From NCBI RefSeq assembly GCF_905163445.1, contig NC_053182.1, positions 20,977,501-21,041,500 of the forward strand: DNA of 64,000 nt, given 5' to 3'. The notes under the pieces were generated by a model. It saw only the letters and a list, made by a program, of their open reading frames with translations, was not told where the DNA came from and made no database searches. Positions 46,843 through 57,504 of this stretch are shown here, one piece after another. Position numbers and translations under genes: made by a program. This stretch comes from Pararge aegeria (Eukaryota; Arthropoda; Insecta; Lepidoptera; Nymphalidae). Position 1 is the stretch's first letter. The number at the start of each line of letters is the position of its first letter.

Positions 46843-46867
46843 ACACACACACACACACACACACACA
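46843..46867. repeat. (CA)n microsatellite
   Basis: About twelve CA units immediately upstream of the broken LINE ORF. Confidence 0.9.
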
Positions 46868-46887
46868 TACTAGGAATAATGTTTTTC

Positions 46888-47756
46888 TAGGAATAACGTT
46901 AGATTCTAAACTTCAATGGGGCCCTCATGTAAATAATTTATCGAACAGGCTTAGTTCTGCTGCCTATGTGGTAAAGAAGATACGCCATATGACCGACGTA
47001 GAAACTGCTAGACTGGTATATTTTAGTTACTTTCACAGCATTATGTCATATGGAATTTTACTTTGGGGTAATGCTGGTGATATAGCACTATTTTCGTGCT
47101 GAAGAAGAGGGCTGTTCGTTCGATCTACAAAATGAGTCCGAGAGAGTCATTGAGAGATAAATTTAAAGATTTTAAAATAATGACAGTGTATAGCCAGTAC
47201 ATTATTGAAAATTTAATGTACGTTCACAAAACATTTCTAAATTTAAGAAAAAATGTGACTGCAATAATTTAAACATTAGAAGTAAGAATAAACTTACAGT
47301 GCAATATACTAGGTTACATAAAATTCATAATTCGTTTAAAGGAAATTGCACACAATTCTACAATAAACTACCAATTGACATCTTGGAGATGTCTCTTAAA
47401 AAGTTCATAGTTTGTATTAAACGTAAGCTTATAGAAAAGTCCTATTATAGTATAAAGGATTACGATATCGATAAAAAAAGCTTGGGTGAAAATTATTGCT
47501 CTAACCAGGTTGCTCTTCTAATAATTTTAAATGACATTGTGAGATGGTGATAACAAAAAAAAAACAACCGGCTAAGTTTGTTGTGGGCTTCTTCTTAGAC
47601 CAGGACGCGTTTGGAACCCTCGTAGCTTTAGTTTTAAGTTTACGAATGTGGTTATCGCCATCTCACTACCGTGTAATTCTTATGTACGCATCAAAAGTGC
47701 CACCTATGGGCCTACTTGAATAAAGATATTTTTGACTATGACTTTGACTTTGACTT
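46888..47756 (+). pseudogene. Broken LINE ORF2 C-terminus with 3' tail
   Basis: Translations in shifting frames give LGITLDSKLQWGPHV, AAYVVKKIRHMTDVETARLV, SIMSYGILLWGN and later FKGNCTQFYNKLPIDILE, the post-catalytic part of a Jockey/CR1-type reverse transcriptase. At least two frameshifts break it. The 3' untranslated tail (GTGGGCTTCTTCTTAGACC ... AATAAAGATATTTTTGACT and TTTGACT repeats) is shared with copies at 1865, 2310, 20272 and 61275. Confidence 0.75.
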
Positions 47757-47787
47757 ATGAGGCGTATGACTTCATACTATTCATAGT

Positions 47788-47955
47788 AATTAAAATATCA
47801 CTAGCTTCAACGGTGAAGGAAAACATCGTGAAGAAATCTGCATGCCTGAGAGTTCTACATAATGTTCTCAAAGGTGTTCCACCATACTGCACTGGATCAG
47901 CGGAAGGAGACCCGTGCCCTACAGTGGGCCGGTAATAGGTCGATATGATGATAAC
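47788..47955 (+). repeat. SINE-A body fragment
   Basis: AATTAAAATATCACTAGCTT, CAACGGTGAAGGAAAACATC, GTGGGCCGGTAATAGGTCGA; lacks the tRNA-like head. Confidence 0.7.
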
Positions 47956-48347
47956 ATAGCTATAAACCAACAATGCTTGCTCCCAAAAAACCCGTGATCA
48001 ATTTGAGCGCTGTCTTTCCGTATGAAAAAACAAATTTTTAATTCCATTATCGCGGTCCGCAATCGTCGCTAACGAACGAACGACCCTCCCGCACCGATAT
48101 TGTTCCCTTTTAATTAGAAAACCGTATCGCACAATGGGACATACGCAATTACTCCACCGCACTCGTGCCGGCCGGTGGAAGGTTAAAATAATAATGGGAT
48201 TCAAATTTAAAAAATACCACAATCAATTCAAATAAATTCCGTCATGGCGAATTCGTCCCAGTCGGTTTTGGTTTTTTTAACAAGAGCAGAATAAGGCAAT
48301 AGTGCTATTATTCTGATGTAGGTACTCAAATCGCGAAGCGAAGGGAA

Positions 48348-48640
48348 GTGGTGATAACGCGTTGGGTAGGAGCTCGACTACACTTTCGGGGGACCGAGTT
48401 CGAATCCCAGCACCTCTAACTTTTCTAAGTTATGTGCGTTTTAAGTAATTACAATACCACTTGCTTCAACGGCAGAAAGCATCGTGAGGAACACTGCTTG
48501 CCTGAGAATTCTTCATCATGTTCTCAAAGGTGTGTGGGGTCCACAAATCCGCACTGGGCCAGCGTGGTAGACTACGGCCTTAACCCCTTTTCATTGTGGG
48601 AGAAGATCCGTGCTTTGTAGTGGGCCGGTGGGTCTATGTG
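48348..48640 (+). repeat. SINE-A (tRNA-derived)
   Basis: GTGGTGATAACGCGTTGGGT head, GAGTTCGAATCCCAGCACC (box B), then the body to GTAGTGGGCCGGTGGGTC. Confidence 0.75.
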
Positions 48641-48711
48641 ATGTCTCAAATCTCTGAGTTATTTTGTAAAGTGCGTAAATAAATAAACTGTTGATAGGTT
48701 TATAGGTTTAC

Positions 48712-49142
48712 TAGCTGTTGCCCGCGACTTCGTCTGCATTTGATTTTGTTTTTTTATGTAGCATTAAATTTAGTTGTAGATCTAAAAAAAATTAAAGTAT
48801 TCAGTATCGCTATGCTAAAATGAGGGGTTTGCTGCTATCCGCTGAGGAGTTCTGTCCTCTATCTCCAACCACAGTTTGGGCAAAATTAAACACATATTAT
48901 AACCTCTATAGTACAAAAATAATTATTTAAATCGGTTATAATTTGTCGGAGCTATGGTGTAAAATCGTCAAACACTCATCCCCTCTTCCAAAGGAACCGA
49001 GCTGAATGTCAGGAAGTATCCTTTATTACTTCTAACACTTCTAAGAATATGTGTACAAAGTTTCATGAGGATCGGTTAAGTAGTTTTTGTGTGAAAGCGT
49101 AACAAACAAACTTACATTGACATTTATAATATTAGTAGAGAA
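48712..49142 (+). repeat. CGACTTCGTC-type repeat, full copy
   Basis: CTAGCTGTTGCCCGCGACTT to ATTTATAATATTAGTAGAGA. Highly similar to 62194-62640 along its whole length. Confidence 0.7.
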
Positions 49143-49329
49143 GTAGGGATATATGTGCTAGATATTTTATTATATTGATTAGCATTTAAACGAACTTGCT
49201 AATAATTCTTATTCAGTTAATGAATAGTTTTCAAGACATATTAAAAATTATATTTGATTCACAGCCAATAACGTGTCAGTGGGTATTTTGATATGAACCC
49301 GGGCGCATTTTCAATACACTTCCGTTTTT

Positions 49330-49800
49330 TATGCGACTCAAACGATGCTTTCGGCTACCCATTACTTTCCAGGTTGTTTTCTTTCTCTTCTTGACAAAAT
49401 AATTGTGTCTTCTCCCGATCTTGTTTCTCAGCACGGGCAATGTTCTGCTGATGCCTTTTCTTACCATGATTTAATTTTTCTGTCATATAAACTGCGCCCT
49501 CCAAAAAATAAACCTAAAATACTTCTTCGACATAATTTTGGTGGTATGGATGTTGATCGATTGTGTGAAGATGCTCGTAATATTGATTGGTCTGCTGTAG
49601 AATCCGCATCTTGTATTAATGTGAAAGTTGAAATTTTCTGTTCTTTACTCACACAACTTTATGACATACATGCACCGATAAAATCTGTCAAGATTAAACA
49701 TTTACCTGCACCCTGGCTTACTGATGAATTAAAAAATACAATTTTAAAGAAAAATTTAGCCAAGTCTTCATGCCTCATTACTTTTTTTCTTTGGTGTACA
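49330..49800 (+). pseudogene. LINE ORF2 fragment, endonuclease to RT linker
   Basis: Open frame with SLLDKIIVSSPDLVSQHGQ and ADAFSYHDLIFLSYKLRPP, the end of an APE-type endonuclease where SYHD stands at the usual SDH site, then an inter-domain region (HAPIKSVKIKHLPAPWLT). Truncated on both sides; no RT follows. Confidence 0.7.
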
Positions 49801-50019
49801 ATAAAAGTGTATTCATTCATTAAAAGATACCTCCCGATGTCTTAGTCATTGTCACTAATCTAATTGGCAGACCTAAAAGTAGTGCACTACGGGAGAAGAA
49901 GAGGTTTTTGTAGCTGAGCTCCGCCATGCTCATTCCTGCAGCCTAGCAGTATTGTTGTGTACCGGTGTGAAGGGCCTAGTTGTCGTATAAGTACAGGCAA
50001 AGGTATTACTTTGCCTCAG

Positions 50020-50135
50020 GTGTATGGAAACGGCGGCACATTGCAGGAAATGTAACTTGCATGCGGGGCAAAGTTTTACTCCGTTTATAAGCGATGATTT
50101 TCCACTTAACATCAGGTGGGCCATTAAGACCTGTC
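50020..50135 (+). repeat. Interspersed repeat (same family as 12455)
   Basis: TTTATAAGCGATGATTTTCC and ACTTAACATCAGGTGGGCCA. Confidence 0.5.
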
Positions 50136-50295
50136 AAATTTGTTTAGTTTAGAAATTTATGTACAACTGAAATGTCACCAATGCATTTCCACAGGATGTA
50201 TTGTTGCAAATTTTATCAGCCGTACCTACTAAAGTTTACAATCCCGCGAGCACAGCCCCCCCCGGCGTTGTAAAGTATATGTAATCATCATCATA

Positions 50296-50490
50296 ATGTC
50301 AAACGCTGGACGTCCACTGCTGGACATAGCTCTTTTGAAGGGATTTTTATATACCACGGTCTTGTGCCGCTTGGGTCCAGCGCCTCCCTGCGACTCGCGT
50401 GATAGCACTTTGGGATCCCAACGTCCGAATTGTTCTCTCAGAGTTGTGCCAAATGAGCTATGTCGGTCGGTCTTCTACGGATATGCTTAG
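50296..50490 (-). repeat. RTE-type LINE 3' fragment
   Basis: Plus strand shows CCACTGCTGGACATAG, CGGTCTTGTGCCGC and CAGCGCCTCCCTGCGA, the antisense of the LINE C-terminal coding tail. Confidence 0.55.
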
Positions 50491-50499
50491 TGCAAGAAC

Positions 50500-51825
50500 T
50501 ATTATGTCACTTCTTATGATAGCGAATCAATAATTCAACTTTTCGGCGATCATCAAGCAGAAAGCCATGCGGACTTATAAATGGGCATAGTGACGGGAAT
50601 CCTACACTGAGTGAAACGCAACTCGCATTTTGACCCACTTTTTAAAGTATCAAAAAAAGGTTTAAATAACGCTTAACTCTCAGAAGCCACGTCTTAAACT
50701 TGCCAAGCTTTTCTGTCGAAAAACCCGCAACATTGTAAAATTATGATTTCGCATTTACAGAAGCCTCTATTGTTGTTTGAGCGCGGTGCGATCCTGTAAT
50801 TCCCGTCAGGTGGGAATTAAAGGCTTCTCATAACCAGCCCACTCAAGTCGTTACGGTTTCTACAACGGATGTTTTAGAATCTTCAAGTATTAATTTTGAC
50901 GAATTTTGACGCGTTTTCATTTATAAAGAGAAGTAACATTTCTCGCTATTTGATTTAATTTTTTTCCGGAAGTAGATACTTTATAGGTTGATGATATAAA
51001 AAATAAATATTTTTACGGTAGATTGAATTTATCAAGAAGTTATCCTCAATAGGACCAAAAAAACTATTTCAATATCTGTTAATCGAACCATATAAGATAT
51101 CTGACGTCGTAGTCATAATTTAAAATTTTCATTTAATTTTATGTCTATAACTCAATACTGGAGTTAAAATCAGTCAGTGGTAGATACTTTTAATATCAAA
51201 TCGCTTCGAGCTAGGCTACATTTATTATAATAGCGTTTAGCTAGGAGTGATGGAGTCTTGAAACTCTTACAGCCATAACAAATCACCGATTATTATTCTG
51301 CATGAACGTACCGGAAAACGTAAAAATATTCAATCTGCCATTTTGTGTCGGCGGCCATCTTGGACCGATTTTCATCAAACATAGCTAAGAACACTAGCTA
51401 AGAACACTCCTGACTAATTCACTTTGCAAAAAAAAAAAGTTAGAATCGGATCATCCGTTCAAGAAATACGATGCCACAGACAAGTAAAACTTATAACGCC
51501 CCATGGTTTTTCGCCGGGGGTTAATGTTAGCCTTGTAAAGCGCATGTTAGCCCGTATGACTGCAATTACCTTCCATGCACAGAGGATTAGTTGGAAATTA
51601 AACGAAACGCTGTGTTTACAAGCTCCATAATGGAGTTGTCTGGAAGCTAATATCCTAGGAATAAACATGGTCGGCTGTTCGTCTGCGCTGTGCGGTTGAT
51701 TTCCCCCGCGGCTCCCCGTCTTCTGCAGTTCCGAACACCCGCCATAACAACAATATAGCTAACTTAGGGTTACAACTAACGAGGCTGTGTGCGAGGTTCT
51801 AGCATAGCTACAATACAATGCAGGT
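50500..51825. other. Unassigned region left of Jockey element
   Basis: Mixed sequence with CGGAAAACGTAAAAATATTC, GGCGGCCATCTTGGACCG; no splice-bounded exon recognised. Confidence 0.4.
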
Positions 51826-52345
51826 ACAATGTATGTCGGCGACTAGCTTTTACTTTAGTTTAGAATAATTAATAAAAGTAGTAAAAGTAGTTGAATAATT
51901 ATTATAAGCAGTTAACATTTAAGATATTTAGGTAGAATAGATTTTATTTAGATGTTAACTAGACGATAGTAATATAGTTAGACTGAATAAGAAATACTAT
52001 TAAATAAAGAGTCTCCATTGGCCGTCGAGTACTTTCACGCTCGATAGCTCACCAAGAGTTCTCGACCGAGAAATTAATATAAATAGACCACTCTGGCCGA
52101 ATGCCAGTCAAGATTCCGACTCGCGCATCCGTCCCGTACGGATGTCTGTCTCGCAACCGATTGCTCGAGGTGAAAGTGTCAGTGGAAATCAGTGTCCGTT
52201 TCTGCGTTGTGGTAGTGCAGTGTAGTTCTAGGGTCTAGGATTCCTGTAAGTACACGTGTTATTATTAGCGTAGTTTAACACCCTCGTCACCTAAAGGCGA
52301 GGCCCCATAGGGCCACACCCTTTTTTTAGGCACACACCTCCCTGC

Positions 52346-53857
52346 ATGGCAGGGAGGTCAACCGCTACCCCGGGGGCCGCCATGGCCCTCGCCGACTCCG
52401 ACCTTAATCTGGAGGCCCTCTTAAAGGACCTCCAGGAGAATAACGCGGGTTACCTAAACCGCTTTAGGACTGTTAGGCCTAGAGTGTTCACGGACAGCCC
52501 GCAATCCCCGGCTCCCGCAGAGCCGATAACTGAAGACCCGGTCGCTATCCCTGCGATAGCGATCGAAGAATCTACCTCCCCGGCATCATCCGAGACCGAC
52601 GACGGCTTCACCGTCGTCGGTGCTAAAAAGCGGAAGCTTAAGGCTTCCAAATCCAAGGCGAACCCGCCAAAGAAAGTGGTAACGGACCGCCCGATTAAGA
52701 CCCAGTCCCAAGCGCCCCGCGCAGCGCCTCGCGCAGCGTCCCAGGCTTCCCCTGCGGACGAAGACGAGCCCGAAGACTCCCCTATGGAGGAGCAACCCCA
52801 ACCCAGGGATAGAATCCCACCTCTCTTCATCCGCGACAAGCTCGCATGGATGAAAATCATCCCGCTTCTTGAAGCGAACGGCATCGGCTTCACCGGTGCC
52901 CGATCCACCGCTATAAGCATTAGAGTACAGTGCCTATCCTCCGACGACCACCGTCGGCTAACTTCAATGCTCAGAGAGCATAATATAGGTTTTCAGACCT
53001 ACGCCCTAAGAGACGAACGCATTCTCCGCGTCGTCATTAAAGGATTACCGAAGGAGATTAGCTCCGAGGTAATAAAAGCCGACCTTTTGTCGCAAAATCT
53101 ACCTGTCCTGGAGGTACATAGGATGTACAATACCAGGACGAAATATGTCTACGAGATGGTTCTCGTTTTATTAGAACTTTCCCCCGAAGGTAAAGAGATT
53201 TACAATCTCGAAAAAGTGTGCCACCTTTCAGGACTCACTATCGAGAAGCCCCATAACAGAGGCAAGGTCGGCCAGTGCCACCGATGCCAACTGTACGGCC
53301 ATTCCGCAAGGAATTGTTTCGCCCGCCCTAGGTGCGTCAAGTGCCTGGGCGACCACGGCACCGCCGATTGCTCCCGACGGGACCCGACCGTCGACGAACC
53401 ACCGAGCTGTGTACTCTGCTACACCCAAGGGCACCCCGCGAATTATCGCGGATGCCCAAAGGCGCCGCAGTTTACACGGCGCAGGGGTCCGCCGCCGGCT
53501 CGGAGACCCGCAGCACAGCCCGCCCAACGCTTCGTCCCAGCGCCGGTACCCGCTACCAGCGCATGGGCCAAGCCCCTTAACGGAGCGCCTAGCGCCTCCG
53601 CCCCCGCCCCCGCACCGGTGCCGGTAGCCCCTCAGGCCACCGCACCGGCAGCGGCCCACCCGGCCTCAGCGCCCTCGCCCATGCACCTATCTCCGGATAT
53701 GGACCCCCTGGACTTCATCCAGTACCTCGTGTCTGCGGTTGACATGAACGAGGTAAAAGTATTCTTTGCAAAGGCAAAGGTCTCCCTCAACCAGGCTATG
53801 CGTGAGCACTCTAGCCTCCTAACAACCATCGGGACTATCCAAAAAGCAATCCGTTAA
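52346..53857 (+). CDS. Retrotransposon ORF1 (Gag-like RNA-binding protein)
   Basis: 503 residues. The N-terminal half is Pro/Ala/Ser-rich with basic patches (KKRKLKASKSKANPPKK near residue 95), followed by a globular region typical of the domain found before the knuckles in Jockey ORF1 proteins (roughly 165-300). Three zinc knuckles follow: C311-x2-C-x4-H-x4-C324, C330-x2-C-x3-H-x4-C342 and C355-x2-C-x4-H-x6-C370. After that comes a Pro/Ala-rich linker and a short C-terminal helix. Such proteins coat the element RNA and carry it to the nucleus. No internal stop or frameshift. A second in-frame ATG lies at 52381 in better context (GCCATGG), so translation could start there. The stop TAA overlaps the ORF2 start as TAATG. 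Confidence 0.88.
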   Translation: MAGRSTATPGAAMALADSDLNLEALLKDLQENNAGYLNRFRTVRPRVFTDSPQSPAPAEPITEDPVAIPAIAIEESTSPASSETDDGFTVVGAKKRKLKASKSKANPPKKVVTDRPIKTQSQAPRAAPRAASQASPADEDEPEDSPMEEQPQPRDRIPPLFIRDKLAWMKIIPLLEANGIGFTGARSTAISIRVQCLSSDDHRRLTSMLREHNIGFQTYALRDERILRVVIKGLPKEISSEVIKADLLSQNLPVLEVHRMYNTRTKYVYEMVLVLLELSPEGKEIYNLEKVCHLSGLTIEKPHNRGKVGQCHRCQLYGHSARNCFARPRCVKCLGDHGTADCSRRDPTVDEPPSCVLCYTQGHPANYRGCPKAPQFTRRRGPPPARRPAAQPAQRFVPAPVPATSAWAKPLNGAPSASAPAPAPVPVAPQATAPAAAHPASAPSPMHLSPDMDPLDFIQYLVSAVDMNEVKVFFAKAKVSLNQAMREHSSLLTTIGTIQKAIR

Positions 53858-56766
53858 TGGGTAGTACATATAAAGGTAGGGTAAAACCACACTCCCTGGC
53901 AGTCAGCTTCTTTAATGCAAACGGCATTATCGATCAAATGCATCAAATCCGTGAATTTATATGTGCACAACAAATCGATATCTTCCTAGTGCAAGAGACC
54001 TTCTTAAAACCTAGTAGAAGCGATCCCAAAGTTGGAAATTATAACTTAATTAGAAATGATCGGACCACCAACCGGTTGGGTGGTACCGCGATCTATTACA
54101 GAAGGGCTCTTCACTGCACTCCTCTCGATCCTCCACAGCTTACCAACATGGAAGCCTCCGTATGTCAGGTGGGTATGACCGGCCATCCGTCGATCATACT
54201 AGCATCCGTCTATCTCTCACCGAACAAAACCTTTTTAGAGAGTGACTTACTCGCTCTCCTCTCCTTAGGCGACTCTGTCATTTTGGCTGGCGACTTCAAC
54301 GCTAAGCACACCGACTGGTCCCGCTCCACTAACGCGCACGGACGACAACTTAACATACTTGTCAGACGACCCGACCTCAACTTTATCGTAGTTGCCCCAG
54401 ACTCGCCGACTCGCTTCCCGATGTCGGATAGTTCGATCGACCGACCGGACATACTCGACATAGCGCTCCTCAAGAATATCACCCTTCAGGTGAACTCTGT
54501 GGAAGTGCTATCCGAGCTATATTCGGATCACAGACCTGTCAAACTACAGCTAGGCCCCGTAGGCCCCGCGATCCTCCCGACCCGTAAAGTCATCGACTTC
54601 AAGAAGCTCTCCGGGCTACTCGAAGCGAAGGACTCTGTGCACCTCTCTAAAATTCCTGACGTCGTAGAGACATTAGAGCAAGCCCAGGCAGCCTCACTGC
54701 ACCTGACCAACCACGTTTGTGACGCTACGAGCGAATGCTCCCGCGAGATGCCGTGCGGATTTTACCGCATGGTACTCACGGAGGACGCGCGAGAGCTAAT
54801 CACAAACAAGAATAGGGCCCATAGGGAGCATGACAAATATCCGACACGACAGAATCGGTTAGAACTCTGGAGAGCCCAGAGGAAGGTAGTGTCTATCATT
54901 ACCGCACTCCGACACGGACAATGGGACAGGTTCTTGGGGGAGCTCTCGCCATCGCGTAGTGCGTTCTACAAACTGGCGAAGGCTCTCAAAATGACCCGCG
55001 CTCCCGCCCTCCCACCGTTAGCACGCCCCGACCTTCCGCCCGCCTTTGAAGATATCGATAAGGCTGAATGCATGGCTGACTGCCTCGAATCCCAATGCTC
55101 TCCGAGCACCGTATCCATTGATAGGCCCCACGTCTTGCGAGTCGAAAGCGAACTCGCAACAATCCTCTCGACCCCTCCCGATGGTGAACCTCTCGCCCCG
55201 ACGACCTGCGATGAAGTTCATACTATTATCAAGGGTTTCCACTCTAAGAAAGCCCCAGGCCCCGACGGCATTACCAATAAAACCCTAAAGTTACTCCCAG
55301 GACAAATTATCAACCTACTTGTGGTAATTTTTAATGTATTCTTGGCAAACTGCTACTTCCCCAACCAGTGGAAGGAAGCAACAGTCATAGGTATCCACAA
55401 GTCGGGAAAACCCCGCGACCTTCCCTCCAGTTATCGCCCTATAAGCCTCCTCAACACCTTAGCAAAGGTGTATGAGAGGGTAATATTACACAGACTGAAG
55501 GCAGTCGTAGAGGAGAAAAACCTCCTTAACGACGAGCAATTCGGCTTTCGAGCCAAGCACTCTTGCGTCCACCAAGCGCACCGCCTCACGGAGCACATAC
55601 TGGCAGGATTCAATCGATACAGACACATGAGCCCCACTGGGGCCGTGTTCTTAGACATTGCCAAGGCCTTCGACAGGGTCTGGCACGCCGGCTTGTTGTA
55701 CAAGCTGCACCATCTGGGCGTGCCAGCTAGTCTCGTTCGTTTGCTGCGAGCGTATCTCACCGATCGCACATTTCGCTATCGTCTAGACGGTACGCTCTCT
55801 TCCCCTAGACCCATACGAGCGGGAGTCCCTCAGGGCTCCGCGCTCTCCCCACTTCTATACGCGCTCTTCACGAGCGACATTCCCCGCGACCTACCGGCGA
55901 CGGTCAAACTGGCCCAATTCGCCGACGATACCGCTCTCTTTGCGACCGATCCCAAAAAGAGCAACATTGCAAGTCGACTCCAAAAGGCGCTCCACCTGCT
56001 GGGCAAGTGGTTCCGCCTCTGGAGGATCGAGGTTAACCCCGAGAAGAGCGCAGCGGTGCTCTTCACGGGCAAACCGAGAGGCCGCTTCACGGTAAACCCC
56101 GCAGAGGTCACCCTCTACGGGCGTCCCATACCCTGGCAAGACAAGGCCAAATACCTGGGAGTAACGTTCGATCATAGAATGAGCTTCACCGCACACATTC
56201 GCAAGGCCCGCAACAAGGCTGCGTATGTGATGGGTCGTCTCTATCCGATGATTTGCCGCAAAAGCAAATTATCCCTCCGTCACAAGGTAACCTTGTATAA
56301 AACGTGCATACGTCCCATTATGACATACGCCAGCGTCGTATTCGCCCATCGCCCTCACAGCTCCTACAGGAGCTTTCAAGTCCTGCAGAACAAATTTATG
56401 CGTATGACCACGGACAGTCCGTGGTACATGCGCAACGTAGATCTCCACCGAGACCTCGATCTTCCCACCATAGCCCAGTACATGAAAACATTATCAAAGA
56501 CCTACTTTGAAAATGCAGTCCGACACCCCAACCCCCTAGTGGTCGAGGCGTCCACTTATACCCCCGTCCCCGACGTCGAACCAAAGCGGCGACGTCCGAA
56601 GCATGTCCTTGACGACCCTGACGACAAAATAACTACCGACAACGTGTCCCAACAACACACACACACGCAACATTCACAGCGTCTTCGCCGGCGAAGACGA
56701 GGGCCCCGATTTCTGACGTCATCCGGACGTGGATCCTTACCACGGTCACGGGGGCGTTCGGACTAA
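53857..56766 (+). CDS. Retrotransposon ORF2 (endonuclease and reverse transcriptase)
   Basis: 969 residues, uninterrupted. N-terminal APE-type endonuclease (about 12-230) shows N22, E47, Y119, D146-x-N148 (GDFNAKHTDW) and S223-D-H225. Reverse transcriptase (about 450-760) shows YRPISLLNTLAKVYE, the FLDIAKAFDRVW motif with D600, GVPQGSALSPLL, and the catalytic FADD box with D690 and D691, then KYLGVTFD. The C-terminal part holds a His/Trp-containing thumb-like region and a basic Arg-rich tail; there is no RNase H domain, as in Jockey-clade elements. The enzyme nicks target DNA and primes reverse transcription there. All catalytic residues I can check are present, so the copy may be functional. 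The ATG shares two bases with the ORF1 stop. Confidence 0.92.
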   Translation: MGSTYKGRVKPHSLAVSFFNANGIIDQMHQIREFICAQQIDIFLVQETFLKPSRSDPKVGNYNLIRNDRTTNRLGGTAIYYRRALHCTPLDPPQLTNMEASVCQVGMTGHPSIILASVYLSPNKTFLESDLLALLSLGDSVILAGDFNAKHTDWSRSTNAHGRQLNILVRRPDLNFIVVAPDSPTRFPMSDSSIDRPDILDIALLKNITLQVNSVEVLSELYSDHRPVKLQLGPVGPAILPTRKVIDFKKLSGLLEAKDSVHLSKIPDVVETLEQAQAASLHLTNHVCDATSECSREMPCGFYRMVLTEDARELITNKNRAHREHDKYPTRQNRLELWRAQRKVVSIITALRHGQWDRFLGELSPSRSAFYKLAKALKMTRAPALPPLARPDLPPAFEDIDKAECMADCLESQCSPSTVSIDRPHVLRVESELATILSTPPDGEPLAPTTCDEVHTIIKGFHSKKAPGPDGITNKTLKLLPGQIINLLVVIFNVFLANCYFPNQWKEATVIGIHKSGKPRDLPSSYRPISLLNTLAKVYERVILHRLKAVVEEKNLLNDEQFGFRAKHSCVHQAHRLTEHILAGFNRYRHMSPTGAVFLDIAKAFDRVWHAGLLYKLHHLGVPASLVRLLRAYLTDRTFRYRLDGTLSSPRPIRAGVPQGSALSPLLYALFTSDIPRDLPATVKLAQFADDTALFATDPKKSNIASRLQKALHLLGKWFRLWRIEVNPEKSAAVLFTGKPRGRFTVNPAEVTLYGRPIPWQDKAKYLGVTFDHRMSFTAHIRKARNKAAYVMGRLYPMICRKSKLSLRHKVTLYKTCIRPIMTYASVVFAHRPHSSYRSFQVLQNKFMRMTTDSPWYMRNVDLHRDLDLPTIAQYMKTLSKTYFENAVRHPNPLVVEASTYTPVPDVEPKRRRPKHVLDDPDDKITTDNVSQQHTHTQHSQRLRRRRRGPRFLTSSGRGSLPRSRGRSD

Positions 56767-57287
56767 ACAATGATTAGTCCAAAAGTCCACCAACAGTCAG
56801 ATTAACGTCGAACCGAGCCGAGGTCCGAGTCCTCGCAGGAGGCACCCTCGGGTCGACGTCTCCCATACTCCCCCCGATGTCGTCGAGCCCTGGGGCTCTT
56901 CTCATGGCGAGCTTTCGCGCTCGCCCCACTCCCCCGGTGACGCCGTAGCAACCCCTTAGGAGGTTATCGGCAAGTGTCCTTCCGAAAAAGCAAAGAATGC
57001 CAGTCAGTCGTCCCGGAGCATTGAATCAGGAAACATCTCGTCTTTTATTGCGAAGAAACCTCAAGAACGGTGTCGCTACCCCCACCACGGGCTACGACTA
57101 CCTGAACACGGTGGAACTCACGACCGGAGTGCGTAGCAGACGGGCGCCGACCAGCGCACGAGACAGAGCTCCAACTCTGTCTCAGAACATAAGGCAGGGT
57201 TCTTATACCTGCCTTATTTCGCGCCTCGTCACCCAGTGGGACACGTTCCCTTGGCGTTGGTTCGGCATAAAACGCCGACGCGCCGCA
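56767..57287 (+). other. Retrotransposon 3' region with small ORF and stem-loop
   Basis: Moderately GC-rich sequence after ORF2. It holds a 99-codon ATG-to-TAG frame (56997-57299, ending QWDTFPWRWFGIKRRR before ATM) and a hairpin with 10-base arms ATAAGGCAGG / CCTGCCTTAT at about 57189-57217. Several non-LTR elements need a 3' stem-loop for RT recognition; the role here is inferred. There is no poly(A) tail at the proposed end. Confidence 0.5.
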
Positions 57288-57504
57288 ACAATGTAGTTAC
57301 GAGATACATTTTCTAGCACCATTTCTTATTGCACGCGAAGTTAAGAATGTTTCCCAAGGTAAAGAAATCTTTCAAAATTTCATACTGTTCTGAACGCCAC
57401 GTAGGACCGGATTTTTTGAATATAAATAAGCTAAGATAGCTCGTTGTATAATCATGAACGCATAATTCAAAATTAATTTAATTTCAAATAGACCAAGTTC
57501 AAAT

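Larger units (their letters stand above)
51834..57287 (+). mobile_element. Jockey-like non-LTR retrotransposon, apparently full length
   Basis: Two intact ORFs (52346-53857 and 53857-56766) in a GC-rich block that stands out from the AT-rich flanks. Outer limits are proposed from an 8-base direct repeat ACAATGTA at 51826-51833 and 57288-57295, which could be a target-site duplication but may be chance. Upstream of ORF1 lie an AT-rich stretch and a TATA-like AATATAAATAG near 52077; whether 51834-52012 belongs to the element is unclear. No LTRs and no RNase H domain. Family-level naming needs an RT tree; Jockey clade is inferred from the three-knuckle ORF1 and the RT type. Confidence 0.8.

Noticed and set aside
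52450..56584. Long antisense ORFs opposite the retrotransposon
   Set aside because: They are shadows of GC-rich ORF1 and ORF2 and show no motifs.
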